NCBI GenBank assembly: GCA_029862745.1
Contig: JAOTWS010000003.1
Coordinates: 62,001 to 126,000, forward strand
Source of the DNA: Nitrosopumilus sp.
Lineage (GTDB): Archaea; Thermoproteota; Nitrososphaeria; Nitrososphaerales; Nitrosopumilaceae
Direction of reading: 5' to 3'
Length of the DNA: 64,000 nt
Notes under the pieces: generated by a model
Database searches by the model: none
The model's input: the letters and a program-made list of their open reading frames with translations, nothing else
Told to the model about the DNA's origin: nothing
In this document: one piece after another, positions 16,776 to 26,561 of the stretch
How positions within the stretch are numbered: position 1 is the first letter of the stretch
Layout: each line of letters begins with the position of its first letter
Translations under genes and position numbers: made by a program

Positions 16776-17042
16776 TCAAACATTGTCAATATCAAAGAGT
16801 TCATCTTTGAATTTCTTTTTGATTTGCTCTTTGTTTTTACTCCACTCTTCTTCAGAGATGTTATCAGTGAAAATAGAATAAAATCCATCAGAGAGATCTT
16901 TGCCCGAAATAGAAATTATTTCTTGTTTTTCTGATTCTGATAAAGGAAAGTATGAGGTGATTCTAGAAAGCATATTTTCTGAATTAAATTTTAATTCAAA
17001 AATTTTATCTTCCAAATAATATGGCAAATCAAATAACACCAT
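16776..17042 (-). CDS. hypothetical acidic protein, 88 aa
   Basis: 88 aa, soluble, helical, acidic (FPLSESEKQEIISISGKDLSDGF). No motif or family is recognised. It lies divergently upstream of fen and ends about 20 bp before the tRNA promoter, which is on the same strand. Confidence 0.65.
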   Translation of the reverse strand: MVLFDLPYYLEDKIFELKFNSENMLSRITSYFPLSESEKQEIISISGKDLSDGFYSIFTDNISEEEWSKNKEQIKKKFKDELFDIDNV

Positions 17043-17159
17043 TGTGATTTTTAGTTAATTATTTTAATATTAAAATTGATTTTTTCATTCAACAATATAA
17101 AAAATATCGATCATAAATGAAGAACAAACACAAAAAAGCACAAATATACAACAAAGTTC

Positions 17160-18182
17160 ATGGGATTGAACTTAAAAGACTTAGTGGTCAAAGAGAAAAC
17201 AACACTAGACGCATTTTCAACTAAAATTATTGCAATTGACGCATACAATGCAATTTATCAATTTCTTGCAAGCATCAGGGGCCCAGACGGATTACAGTTA
17301 TCAGATTCAGAAGGAAGAATAACTAGTCATCTCAGCGGTCTTTTATACAGGAATGTTAATTTTCTATCTCTAGGCATAAAACCCGTTTATGTTTTTGATG
17401 GAAAACCACCGTCATTAAAAACGGCTGAAATTGAACGAAGAAAACAGATCAAGAAAGACGCCACAATAAAATATGAAAAAGCAGTTGCTGCTGGGAATAT
17501 AGAAGATGCAAGAAAATACGCGCAACAGACAACTAGTATGAAAGATGGGATGGTGAAAGAATCAAAAGAACTTTTAACATATTTTGGCATACCATACATC
17601 GAAGCACCATCAGAAGGAGAAGCAACAGCTGCACATCTTACACAAACAGGTCAAGCATATGCTTCAGCAAGTCAAGACTTTGACTCCATTTTATGTGGAG
17701 CAAAAAGATTAATAAGAAATTTTACAAATAGCGGAAGACGAAAAATACCAAATAGAAATACATACATAGATATTGTTCCAGAAATTATCGATACACAGAA
17801 AACACTCGATGCATTAGGAATAACTAGAAAAGAATTAATTGATGTTGGGATTTTAATTGGAACTGATTTTAATCCAAACGGTTTTGAAAGAATTGGCCCA
17901 AAAACTGCAATGAAGCTAATCAAACAATATTCAAGGTTAGAGGAGATTCCCCAAATTCAAGAGCAATTGCAAGAGATAGACTATAAACAGATTAGACAAA
18001 TATTTCTAAATCCCAAAGTATCAGATGTTGATGAAATAATCTTCAACGAAGTAGAATACGAAAAAATCACAAACTATCTTGTAAAAGAAAGAAGTTTTTC
18101 AGAAGATAGAATTCAATCCACTTTAAATCGACTAAAAAAAGCACTAGAAAAAAAGAGTCAAAATTTAGATCAATGGTTTTGA
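17160..18182 (+). CDS. fen: flap endonuclease 1 (FEN1/XPG family)
   Basis: 340 aa, full length. The enzyme removes 5' flaps during Okazaki-fragment maturation and base-excision repair. The N domain has Asp27 and Asp80 (VYVFDGKPP). The I domain has the acidic cluster EAPSEGEA (Glu152, Glu154) and SQDFDS (Asp173, Asp175). A helix-hairpin-helix [17 protein letters not shown] follows. The C-terminus QNLDQWF resembles the PCNA-interacting (PIP) box but has Ser at the usual Gln position. Its start ATG 17160 is well placed. Confidence 0.97.
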   Translation: MGLNLKDLVVKEKTTLDAFSTKIIAIDAYNAIYQFLASIRGPDGLQLSDSEGRITSHLSGLLYRNVNFLSLGIKPVYVFDGKPPSLKTAEIERRKQIKKDATIKYEKAVAAGNIEDARKYAQQTTSMKDGMVKESKELLTYFGIPYIEAPSEGEATAAHLTQTGQAYASASQDFDSILCGAKRLIRNFTNSGRRKIPNRNTYIDIVPEIIDTQKTLDALGITRKELIDVGILIGTDFNPNGFERIGPKTAMKLIKQYSRLEEIPQIQEQLQEIDYKQIRQIFLNPKVSDVDEIIFNEVEYEKITNYLVKERSFSEDRIQSTLNRLKKALEKKSQNLDQWF

Positions 18183-18223
18183 AAATATTTCAATTTAATA
18201 ACTAGTCAATCTAATTTCAAAAA

Positions 18224-18751
18224 ATGCCTCAAACAGAAGCAAGAAAAATACTGAAAGATGCACCGATTATGTGGAGAAGAATAAATTCCATAGGAATTAT
18301 TCTAGATTGTAACTCCACATATGCAACAAATCTAGGATACACCAAATCAGAGATTATAGGTAAATCAATTTTTGAACATGTACCAAAGGAATCATGGGAG
18401 GTGATGAATAACTCACTTAAAACATGGTTTGTTACAGGAGAGGTAATGAATAGAAAAATTACATTCAAAAAAGAAAATGGAGAAACATTTCCAGGATTAC
18501 TTCATGCTTCAAGCCTTTATGATCAAAGTAACAATCTGCTTGGAAGTAACACTGTGATTTTTGATTTGACACAAATGAATGATGAGAGAATTGTAGAATA
18601 TGAGATTTTTTTTAAAGAAGCTAACAATAAGTTAAACAAGATAAAAGAAAAAGAATACAACTTATTAGATGAAAACTCAAAATCAGAATATAATGGATTA
18701 AAGAAAATGTTTGAAATGCTTTCTGCCATAAACTTGAGAGAATTGAAATAA
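18224..18751 (+). CDS. PAS-domain protein
   Basis: 175 aa. One PAS domain is at about 12-125 (GIILDCNSTYATNLGYTKSEIIGKSIFEHVP, then FPGLLHASSLYD). A C-terminal helical or coiled segment ends the protein. No histidine-kinase or HTH domain is attached, so it is a single-domain sensor that must signal through a partner. It lies 40 bp after fen on the same strand and may be co-transcribed. The ligand is unknown. Confidence 0.85.
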   Translation: MPQTEARKILKDAPIMWRRINSIGIILDCNSTYATNLGYTKSEIIGKSIFEHVPKESWEVMNNSLKTWFVTGEVMNRKITFKKENGETFPGLLHASSLYDQSNNLLGSNTVIFDLTQMNDERIVEYEIFFKEANNKLNKIKEKEYNLLDENSKSEYNGLKKMFEMLSAINLRELK

Positions 18752-19072
18752 AATAAATAGAAACTATCAAAAATTTTATTCATTTGTATAATATTGCATA
18801 TTAACGTCCATCAGATATGATATTTTTTACAATCCATGAAAAACATATCTCATCGTATATCCACAAATAATGCACCAGATTCTAATGAAGTATTCTCTCA
18901 TTATAGACATCTAAAGATCAAAATATCTAGTTTATGTATACCCACATATCATCACGCTTATTTTGAATCGATGTTTCACAAAGTTCAGATTTAGTTAACA
19001 GGTAGTTACTTTTCAATTTTGAATAAAAATTCAGTGCAGATCAAAAATATTTACACCCTCAGAAATTTTAAC
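18752..19072. other. intergenic with one weak 52-codon frame
   Basis: The plus-strand frame 18836-18994 (ATG to TAG, 52 aa) is His- and Ser-rich without a motif. A T-rich TATA-like element lies about 20 nt upstream. Chance cannot be excluded. Nothing else is seen. Confidence 0.3.
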
Positions 19073-19321
19073 TTAATCTTCAATTGAACCTCCTTGACCA
19101 TATAAAATAGGCATGGTGTATGTACTAGTAATATTTTCAACATGACGTAATGTTTCAATTATTCTATCTAACCCTGATTCTGCATCATGATGAACTTTGA
19201 GAAAAATATCATATTTACCCCAAATACCATTTACCTCAATGACGCCATCCATACTTTTTAGATGAATGATAATTTCTTTTTCATGACCAGGTTCACAGGT
19301 CAGCAGAATGTAAGTTTGCAA
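19073..19321 (-). CDS. stand-alone Lrp/AsnC RAM domain
   Basis: 82 aa, only the RAM fold (TYILLTCEPGHEKEIIIHL, YDIFLKVHHDAESGL, ITSTYTMPILYGQGG). No DNA-binding domain. It is the second such protein in the window (see 14456). Stand-alone RAM domains form homo- or hetero-oligomers that bind amino acids or related ligands. It lies downstream of the PHP gene on the same strand. Confidence 0.85.
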   Translation of the reverse strand: MQTYILLTCEPGHEKEIIIHLKSMDGVIEVNGIWGKYDIFLKVHHDAESGLDRIIETLRHVENITSTYTMPILYGQGGSIED

Positions 19322-19377
19322 TTCTCATTATAATAAACATATCATAGATATAACTAATCTGAGTTCTTTACCGTTAA

Positions 19378-20292
19378 TTATAGTGCCATTTTTAACATAG
19401 TAGTCAAATTTCGCTCTTTCATAAAAGAAGGATCCTGATTTTGAAAGTTAATTTTTTCTGAAATTCTCTTCATGAAGTAAAGGGCAACTTTATAGAATAA
19501 CGACCACATTTGACTATTTTGATTTGAATCATAGATTCTAAGTAGTAATGTAAAAAGCCATTTTAGGTTAGGATAGTGCTCTGAGATATAATCTAACATG
19601 TACTCTCTAGAATTATTAATCTTATAACGAAGATGATCAAGGGTTTCAATTTCTAAGGCATACCCAGTTTGCATGATTTTGATTTTTCCTTTTCTCATCG
19701 CATGTAAAATATCATCAAGATTATTATCAGAATCAATTACATTTACGCATCTGCCAAGAGTAGATAAAACATGAGAGTCACTACCTGCAACTTGAATCAT
19801 ATTATTATCAAGTGCAAATTGAGTTGCACGTGCATTTGAGAGAATATCTACATTATAACTATTAAAAACTTCAACCATATCACACTTTTTTGCGCTATCA
19901 CGAAGTGCATCCAATAGGCTAAACGGATGAGGAGCAGATGAAACACTATCTTGATCTTTAACTTTATCAAGCACTTCGTCAAGAGAAATTCCTGCTTGGA
20001 TTTCGCTATGAATTCCATATGCTAAGACATGAGCACCAGTATCAACGGTAATTTCTTCTGCAGGAAAGACACTAATATTTTTGAATTTGGCATGATTGTT
20101 TTTGTATTCCAATAACTGATGATAACCATCAAGAGTGTTATGATTTGTTATGAAAATTGCATCTAATCCCAAATTATAGGATTGTTCTAATTGATCTTTG
20201 ATCGAAATATTACAATCGTATGGGGGTTCTTTATCTCCAACATGAAAATTTGAAAAGGAGTTATGACAATGTAATTCAGCATTAATTGGCAT
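19378..20292 (-). CDS. PHP-domain metal-dependent phosphoesterase
   Basis: 304 aa. PHP metal ligands are visible: His8-x-His10 near the N-terminus (ELHCHNSFS), ITNHNTLDG, PAEEIT, SAPHPF and GSDSH. The first about 215 residues are the PHP domain. The last about 80 are a helical extension (LKWLFTLLLRIYD, MWSLFYKVALYF) that may touch the membrane. Substrates in this family are nucleotide or sugar phosphates. The specific one is not evident. Confidence 0.88.
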   Translation of the reverse strand: MPINAELHCHNSFSNFHVGDKEPPYDCNISIKDQLEQSYNLGLDAIFITNHNTLDGYHQLLEYKNNHAKFKNISVFPAEEITVDTGAHVLAYGIHSEIQAGISLDEVLDKVKDQDSVSSAPHPFSLLDALRDSAKKCDMVEVFNSYNVDILSNARATQFALDNNMIQVAGSDSHVLSTLGRCVNVIDSDNNLDDILHAMRKGKIKIMQTGYALEIETLDHLRYKINNSREYMLDYISEHYPNLKWLFTLLLRIYDSNQNSQMWSLFYKVALYFMKRISEKINFQNQDPSFMKERNLTTMLKMAL

Positions 20293-20338
20293 ATTAATAG
20301 AAATATTCTATGTTAGATTATAATCTTGTTGAAGTAAA

Positions 20339-21064
20339 TTATCTGAAGAGGTCTTCATTTTCAGGCCGAATCAATTCATCTGCCATGTGTTCTTCAATCT
20401 TAAATTGATAACCGCGTATTATCACAAAAGGACATTTCAAAGATTTACCCATCATTAATTCTGCAGCAGATGTAAGTTCATCAGCTATTGCTATTGCAGT
20501 TACTCGTAAAATATTACCAAAAGAATCAAAGGTTCCAGCATAATCTAAAATAGGATTCAAACCAGAAACACCAATTGCGCAATTTGTTTGACCCATTCTA
20601 AAAGGACGACCAAAGGTATCAGAAATAATCACTGCAATATGTTTTTGAGTTCGTTGTAAAACAGCATTACGAATATTTTGGGCAGAAATATCAGAATTCT
20701 TGGGCAACAAAGTAGCATATCCTTGTTCTACATTACTCTCATCAATACCTGCATTTGCACAAATAAAACCATTATTAGATTCAACAATAAGTATACCGTT
20801 ACGCATACGGATAATTCGTTTTGACTCAGATAAGATTAACTCAATTATCCTAGGATCTTTTTTATATTGAGAGCTTATTCCTTCTGCAAGTAATGAGGGA
20901 GTAACAGTAGATAACCTGATCAATCTTCCTTCTTGCTTAGAAATAATTTTTTGTGCAACTACTATAATGTCACCATCTTTGATTTCCTGAGATTTTAAAA
21001 TTAAATCAGAAAGATCGTCGGCGAAAACAATCTCTTTTTCTATATGAATAGGAATAATTTGCAA
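20339..21064 (-). CDS. cofE: coenzyme F420-0:L-glutamate ligase
   Basis: 241 aa, the archaeal stand-alone CofE length. It adds glutamates to F420-0 using GTP. Diagnostic segments are GDIIVVAQKIISKQEGR, ANAGIDESNVEQG, ISDTFGRPFRMGQTNCAIG and DELTSAAELMMGK. The window also carries cofD and cofC (53630-55190), so three F420 steps are present. The Fo-forming genes are not in this window. It lies between the PHP gene and the SerB-like gene on the same strand, with short gaps. Confidence 0.95.
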   Translation of the reverse strand: MQIIPIHIEKEIVFADDLSDLILKSQEIKDGDIIVVAQKIISKQEGRLIRLSTVTPSLLAEGISSQYKKDPRIIELILSESKRIIRMRNGILIVESNNGFICANAGIDESNVEQGYATLLPKNSDISAQNIRNAVLQRTQKHIAVIISDTFGRPFRMGQTNCAIGVSGLNPILDYAGTFDSFGNILRVTAIAIADELTSAAELMMGKSLKCPFVIIRGYQFKIEEHMADELIRPENEDLFR

Positions 21065-21099
21065 GTAAAAGATATCAGTAAAAGGGACTAAAAAATTGT

Positions 21100-21750
21100 T
21101 TATGCAATGGTTGGGGTTTCTAATTCTAACTTGTAATGTTTGTTGATAATATCCAAGATCTTCGAGAGATCTTTTTCTTCCAAAGTAGTGGTAGCCAAAT
21201 CTTTAACAATATCTTGAGCACGATATGCTATACCCAATCCACAAATATCAAATAATTTTACATCGTTTGCGCCATCCACTACACAAACAATATCTTCTTT
21301 TTTCTCACCCCATTCAGCAATTTTGATTTTTGCAGATTTTGATTTATCAGAGTCAACATGGATTGTCACTCCTTCAAGTTTTCCATCTTTAAATATTAAA
21401 TCGTTAGAATAAACATAATCCAAGTCTAATTCTTTTTGTAATCTATTCATCATTAGTCCAAATCCACCCGATACGGCCATGAGTTTCCATCCAGCTGCTT
21501 TTAGAACTCTACATGCTTCCTTTGCACCAGTCATAATAGGTAATGCGTCAGATACCTCTTGACAAGTTTTTTCATCAATACCTTTCAAGGCCGCAACTCT
21601 TGTCCGGAGTCCATCCTCCCAGTTAATTTTTCCCTGAATTCCTTGTCTAGTAATTTCCCAAATTTCATTTTCTTTGTGGAGTTTTTCCGCCAAAAGTGGC
21701 AAATATTCTTCATCATATAAAACACCTTCAACATCAAAAATTATTAGCAA
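21100..21750 (-). CDS. SerB-like HAD phosphatase with altered motif I
   Basis: 216 aa of the phosphoserine-phosphatase HAD type. Cap residues lie at 15-75, AVSGGFG (motif II) in the middle, a Lys-containing SDKSKSAKIKIAEW (motif III) and DGANDVKLF (motif IV). Motif I reads DVEGV instead of DxDx(T/V): the second, general acid/base Asp is Glu8. The motif IV start is VDG rather than GDG. The enzyme may therefore be slow, have changed specificity, or be a non-phosphatase relative. I leave the symbol blank for this reason. Confidence 0.85.
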   Translation of the reverse strand: MLIIFDVEGVLYDEEYLPLLAEKLHKENEIWEITRQGIQGKINWEDGLRTRVAALKGIDEKTCQEVSDALPIMTGAKEACRVLKAAGWKLMAVSGGFGLMMNRLQKELDLDYVYSNDLIFKDGKLEGVTIHVDSDKSKSAKIKIAEWGEKKEDIVCVVDGANDVKLFDICGLGIAYRAQDIVKDLATTTLEEKDLSKILDIINKHYKLELETPTIA

Positions 21751-22014
21751 TAGACTTCTGATTTGGGGGAAATTTACTAATTATATTAAAGTTGGGAGTA
21801 AACTTTTCGTGATTAAATAGCGATCAACATATCCAAACAAGAATGAGATTAATTTTCATTGTTGAAGTCAAGATTGAAAAAATATAAAGTTATCAACATG
21901 TTCCATGAAGATATTCATATACAGTAACTGGAAAGTATGCTAATTGAGTTTAGAAACTAACCTTGACTATCCAAATAATCTAAGTATCAAGAAAAAGAAA
22001 CTACAAAGGTATAC

Positions 22015-22131
22015 ATGAACGATAGGGAAATAATAGATATGACTAAGAAATTACCAAGTGGACATAATATTGGTGGTGGTGCTAAACAGAAAAGACGCAA
22101 AGAGCATAAACAAGAATCTAACAAAAACTAA
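22015..22131 (+). CDS. small basic protein, 38 aa
   Basis: ATG 22015 to TAA 22131, with an AAAGGT Shine-Dalgarno-like sequence upstream. The C-terminal half is strongly basic with a GGG hinge (NIGGGAKQKRRKEHK). An internal ATG would give 30 aa. It may be a nucleic-acid-binding microprotein. It lies in a gene-poor region; family unknown. Confidence 0.45.
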   Translation: MNDREIIDMTKKLPSGHNIGGGAKQKRRKEHKQESNKN

Positions 22132-22250
22132 GTAGTGTCTAAAGTTTTGCGAGCTAAACTCAAGGTTTTGTCAAAAAATGAGACAGAGGATTTACAAATT
22201 TTAACTAGATTTTTCTGATCGGGAAAATATGAAATATTGAAAACTAGTTT

Positions 22251-22864
22251 TCATTTTGTTTTTCTCCAAAGAAAAAACACAGAAACACCTACAATAGGCA
22301 AAGCAATACCAAGGGGCAAAAAGATATTGTGTACAAGTTTCCCAAATTCACATTCCTCCTACACTATGCAGTCTTGGACCTCTACAATCATGAGATTGTG
22401 AAAATTTGATCTCTCGAGCATCAATAAAAACATGAGTTGAACCCATAGTTTCAAGAATTTCAACATCATCATTTCTACCATCCAAAAATCATGAACCATC
22501 ACATATGGTATTTTGTAAATTATTTCCATCTATTTTGCCATAAATCAAGTATTCTTTATCTTGGATAAAATTTACCCCACAAGATGTACTGACTTTTGCA
22601 GTAGATACAGTAACAAAACCGCTTTTAATTATAGGAAAAATATCATCACCTTTCCAAACTCTATGAACATCAAAACCTGTTGCAAGAGTCATCTGAAAAA
22701 TTCCATGGATTGTCTTTTATTGTTCCTGAAAAGACATCATCTACTTGATTAATTCTTTGCTCCACAGTTAATTCATCACAAAGGCAAGCAGATACACCAG
22801 GTATCAAAAATATAATTGATGTTACTTAGAACACAAATGCAAATATCAAAAATCTAGTGTTCAT
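22251..22864 (-). pseudogene. broken exported NTR/TIMP-like domain protein
   Basis: Reading from ATG 22864: a signal-peptide-like start, an in-frame TAA at codon 13, then a mature start CLCDELTVEQRI. A frame change follows near 22690-22705. Next comes FDVHRVWKGDD, VSTSCGVNFIQ and YLIYGKIDGNNLQNTICDGS followed by TGA. Reading through gives HDCRGPRL; another frame change near 22345 restores a C-terminal hydrophobic anchor (FLPLGIALPIVGVSVFFLW) with TGA at 22251. The paired Cys and WKGD pattern are those of NTR/TIMP-like secreted domains anchored by a C-terminal helix. Two stops and two frame changes make a pseudogene far likelier than sequencing error. Confidence 0.8.
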
Positions 22865-22871
22865 TTTCTTC

Positions 22872-23006
22872 TCAACGTAGTTTTTGAAGTTCCTCAACGG
22901 TCAAAGATTCCACATTACATCTATTCAACAATGATACTGTAGTGTCATTTTTTTGTTTTAACAGTTCATCCATTATCAAAATTCCAAAAGAATTTTGATC
23001 TCCTTA
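22872..23006 (-). pseudogene. gene fragment upstream of the broken NTR gene
   Basis: An open frame ends at a TGA (22872-22874), 7 bp before the pseudogene ATG. Its last 33 codons start at ATG 22973 and end VESLTVEELQKLR. Protein-like sequence (GDQNSFGIL) continues upstream of that ATG to a TAA at 23004. Beyond the TAA the frame continues plausibly (LLRVNCLVVE). This suggests the tail of a second decayed gene in the same former operon. Confidence 0.45.
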
Positions 23007-24136
23007 CTCTACAACCAAACAATTAACTCTTAACAAGTGAAGTGTTTTAAATGGGCACTATAGTCACATGTCGTCATTTGATTTATTTTTCAACCTAAGG
23101 ATATTTTTGTAATGAAACTGGTCATGTAGAATCAACATCAAATATAGATCGGTGGGTTTGAATTTATGGAATTTTTAGTTCTAGATGTCAATTTACTAAG
23201 TTTAACATATCTTTTTATTTTGAGATTATGAGTAAATTTGAAAGAGACAAAAGCCAAAATAGGTGATTTCAACAATACCAACAAAAGCAGATAGTCATGT
23301 AACTCCAATTCAAATAAAGTTATTTTATCTCTTTGATAAGATTTACGTTAATTTTTGATTGTTGTTTTCAGTCAATTCCAACCAAGCATCAAATTAATTA
23401 AAAATAATTTATTTTTCTTTCATCTAACCATCCTATGAGAAAAATCACATCCATGTAGAGAAATAATAATTATCTAGATTCCCAATCATCAAGACAATCT
23501 GAAAGATGTGAAGGATTTGGAGGTAACGCGGTCATTAAAATAGACAGAAACCAAAACCACTTAGTTGCAAATAGCAACTAATCATTACAAATAGGATGTT
23601 GTTTTTGTAATGTTTGGGATTATTTGATTGCTGTCGTTATTGTTGTGTAATTGTGGAATAAAAAGTAATTTGTAGAGATATCTAACATTTGTTTATGGAT
23701 TTCTTTATTTTTGAATAAAATTAAATCAATATAACATTCCAGTCTAATTACTTGTACAATATATCATACACGTTTACGGTGATATTAATAAGCACACATT
23801 CATCAAGACAAGTGTTTATTGTAAGTATGAAAAAGACAGAATGTACAGTTAGATCATATTCATTGATACGTAAATCTAATCCAATATACTGCCAAATTAT
23901 TTTTTAGAATTGGCAAATGCTAGCAAGACATCTTTGAAAGATTTTGTAATATGCTAAAGTTAAGAATTTCAGTAAAATGGTAAAAAGTAAAATTACAATA
24001 ATCAGTTAAACCTCAAAGAATAACATGCATGTAAATTTGTCAGGATTGATGTATATTTAAAAAATAAAACCCCATAAATTACACAAATTTTGTAGAAAAA
24101 CAATTATCACTTATCAGTAATATAAAATACAAGGAA
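23007..24136. other. 1.1-kb gene-free stretch with one hairpin
   Basis: No gene with motif or context support is seen on either strand. One plus-strand reading at about 23436-23581 looks like a decayed gene: ATG, an early TAG, then protein-like residues ending near the hairpin. A perfect inverted repeat is at 23561-23581. The rest is AT-rich. The region reads as eroding sequence following loss of the neighbouring exported-protein gene. Confidence 0.5.
23561..23581. repeat. perfect 8-bp inverted repeat with 5-nt loop
   Basis: TTAGTTGC, AAATA, GCAACTAA. No T-run follows on the plus strand, so it is not a classical terminator. It could be an operator, an RNA hairpin, or chance within a 1-kb stretch. 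Confidence 0.6.
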
Positions 24137-24373
24137 ATGAGATACAGGATCTTTCAAAAAGACATGTTTCTAGGTGCATTTAAAGACAGATCTACATTCT
24201 ATGAAGCTTTTGCTGGAGATAATCCAAATTCACCAATGAAAGGTGACAAGATACGATTAGATGGTATTGATTACAAAGTAAAATGGTATATTGAACATGA
24301 CTCTGACTCATTTACTGAAAATGAATTTCATGAAAAAGATCAAGAGTGGTTTGCAGATATAATAGTAGAATGA
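24137..24373 (+). CDS. hypothetical protein, 78 aa
   Basis: Starts at ATG 24137 preceded by AAGGA (ribosome-binding-like) and a TATAAAA element about 15-20 nt upstream. The product is acidic and aromatic-rich (FYEAFAGDNPNSPMKGDKI, YKVKWYIEHDSDSFTE). It looks like a small beta-rich fold. No family is recognised. Confidence 0.7.
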   Translation: MRYRIFQKDMFLGAFKDRSTFYEAFAGDNPNSPMKGDKIRLDGIDYKVKWYIEHDSDSFTENEFHEKDQEWFADIIVE

Positions 24374-24668
24374 AATAGGCAAAAAAAAATACAACTCATG
24401 GATATAGTCGGAAGTATGTAATAGAGACTTTTTCCCAAATAAATAATAAATCGAAAAGTAAGAGACAAAATGAAGATACAGATTCCCCAATCTTTGTTTT
24501 ACCAACTAGATTAACTTAATTAAAATGATTTTTCATGTATTGTGAATTTATCATCCTATAAAAGCAGATGAACTAATCAAACCTCTTTTTAGTTTCATAA
24601 GTTAAAGTTTAAACTTTTTCGAATCAGAAAAACGGTAATAATAAATCACAGGGTGTTTTGAGAACAGC

Positions 24669-24953
24669 ATGGATGAATTAGAACACAAATATGAGGTAGT
24701 AATCAAAGAAACAGAAGATAAGCAAAAACTACCAGAAGATGTCAAAGTAGAATTAAAAGCATCAGGTATGATGGATGATAAAGGGAAATTAAAATTGAAA
24801 GGCGTGAGTCCTAAAATGCTTAAAAAAATGAAACAGGAATTTGTAGAATGTCCAGTTTTAAAAGAAAATATTCAGTTCATTCAATGTTTTGTATGCCCAA
24901 ATTTCCAAAGCAGGGTCATGGGAAAAGTACTCTGTAAAGGAGACAAATTATAA
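24669..24953 (+). CDS. small protein with C-terminal four-Cys cluster
   Basis: 94 aa: a charged Lys/Glu-rich first half and a C-terminal part with ECPVL, QCFVCPNF and VLCKGD. The four Cys (C-x12/13-C-x2-C plus a late Cys) could bind an Fe-S cluster or zinc. It lies 70 bp upstream of proS on the same strand. The function is unknown. Confidence 0.7.
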   Translation: MDELEHKYEVVIKETEDKQKLPEDVKVELKASGMMDDKGKLKLKGVSPKMLKKMKQEFVECPVLKENIQFIQCFVCPNFQSRVMGKVLCKGDKL

Positions 24954-25022
24954 CAACACAGAACTTTATTTTCAAAATTATCACGAAAAGCTCATTAGTT
25001 AATTAAATCTTGGAATTTTAGT

Positions 25023-26465
25023 TTGAATAAAGAAGATATTGGGATTACAGTTTCAAAAAATGATAATTTTAGTGAGTGGTATACACAAGTAGTTCTTAAA
25101 GCAAAATTAGCAGATTATGCGCCAGTTAAGGGCCTTATTGTCCTTAGACCAGATGGGTATTCTATTTGGGAATCACTTAGAGAGACATTTGACAAAAAAT
25201 TTGAAAAGAACGGGATTAAAAATGGGTTTCTTCCAATACTAATTCCAGAATCATTGTTAGGTAAAGAAAAGAAACATTTTGCAGGATTTAATCCAGAAGT
25301 ATTTTGGGTTACTCATTCAGGAACTAATAAAATAGGAGATAGACTTGCATTAAGACCAACATCTGAAACATTAGCATACACAATGTATTCTAAATGGATT
25401 CAAAGTTGGAGAGATCTGCCACTAAAAATTAATTTTTGGAATACAGCACTCAGAGCAGAGATTAAGGCCACAAAACCATTTCTTAGAACATCAGAGTTTC
25501 TATGGCAAGAAGGTCACACGGTACATACAACACAAGAAGAAGCAGAGAAAGAAGTCATGAAGATATTAGAGATTTACAAAAAGACAGTAGAAGAGGAATT
25601 AGCAATTCCAGTTATTAAAGGAAAGAAAAGTGAGAAGGAAAAATTTGTAGGTGCAGTATACACAACCACTATAGAGTCAATAATGCCAGATGGTAAAGCA
25701 CTTCAAATGGGTACATCGCATTTTCTAGGGCAGAATTTTTCAAAACCATTTGAAGTGAAATTTGCCGATAAGGATAATGTGGAGCATTTTGCGTGGCAGA
25801 CATCATGGGGTATATCATGGAGGTTAATAGGTGCCATGATCATGGTACATGGTGATGATAAAGGTTTAGTATTACCACCAAATGTAGCGCCAATACAAGT
25901 GCTAATTGTTCCAATTTACAAAAATGATGAAGGGATGAATGCAGTATTATCAAAAGTAGAAGAAATAAAAAAAAATCTGGAAGTAAAAAAAATTCGAGTA
26001 TACGTAGATGACAGAGAAGGGTTATCCCCAGGTTACAAATTCAATGATGGTGAATTAAAGGGAATTCCACTCCGTATAGAGATAGGTCCCAAGGATATTG
26101 AAAAAGAAAGCGTGGTGATAGCAAAAAGACACAATCGTGAAAAATTGAATTTAGGTTTTTCAGAAATTGAAACAATTGCTACAATTTTAAATGAAATCCA
26201 AAAGGAAATGTTCGTAAATGCAAAAATCCAAGCTAAAGTAAATTCTATCGATATTTCAGATTATACTGAATTTAAATTAAAAATTGAGACAGGAGGTTTC
26301 TTTAATGCCCCATGGTGTGGAAAAACGGAATGTGAAGAAAAAATTAAAGAAGAAACAGGTGCAGACATCAGAGTATTACCATTTGGTAGTGAAAATGCAA
26401 ATCAAAAATGCATCTACTGTAACCAACAAAGTATTTCAATTCCAGTTTTTGCAAGAGGGTATTAG
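25023..26465 (+). CDS. proS: prolyl-tRNA synthetase, archaeal/eukaryotic type
   Basis: 480 aa, TTG start at 25023. Class II core: motif 2 region (NTALRAEIKATKPFLRTSEFLWQEGHT) and motif 3 region (GTSHFLGQNFSKPFEVKF), followed by an anticodon-binding domain (VLIVPIYKND). The C-terminal zinc-type domain has Cys in PWCGKTECEEK and CIYC. The length and this C-terminal domain mark the archaeal type without the bacterial editing insertion. It is monocistronic or in a unit with the 24669 gene. Confidence 0.97.
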   Translation: MNKEDIGITVSKNDNFSEWYTQVVLKAKLADYAPVKGLIVLRPDGYSIWESLRETFDKKFEKNGIKNGFLPILIPESLLGKEKKHFAGFNPEVFWVTHSGTNKIGDRLALRPTSETLAYTMYSKWIQSWRDLPLKINFWNTALRAEIKATKPFLRTSEFLWQEGHTVHTTQEEAEKEVMKILEIYKKTVEEELAIPVIKGKKSEKEKFVGAVYTTTIESIMPDGKALQMGTSHFLGQNFSKPFEVKFADKDNVEHFAWQTSWGISWRLIGAMIMVHGDDKGLVLPPNVAPIQVLIVPIYKNDEGMNAVLSKVEEIKKNLEVKKIRVYVDDREGLSPGYKFNDGELKGIPLRIEIGPKDIEKESVVIAKRHNREKLNLGFSEIETIATILNEIQKEMFVNAKIQAKVNSIDISDYTEFKLKIETGGFFNAPWCGKTECEEKIKEETGADIRVLPFGSENANQKCIYCNQQSISIPVFARGY

Positions 26466-26561
26466 AAGAGATTTAGATATAATACGAACTCATGGTGTAT
26501 TTGTTATTTTATTAATATCAAAAATAGAGTCAGACATAATAATGGAAAATGTTAATTTGAA

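Noticed and set aside
23436-23581. ATG-initiated plus-strand frame with an early TAG before the hairpin
   Set aside because: Only seven codons before the stop. The later residues look protein-like but no family or start supports a gene, so it is described only as possible decay.
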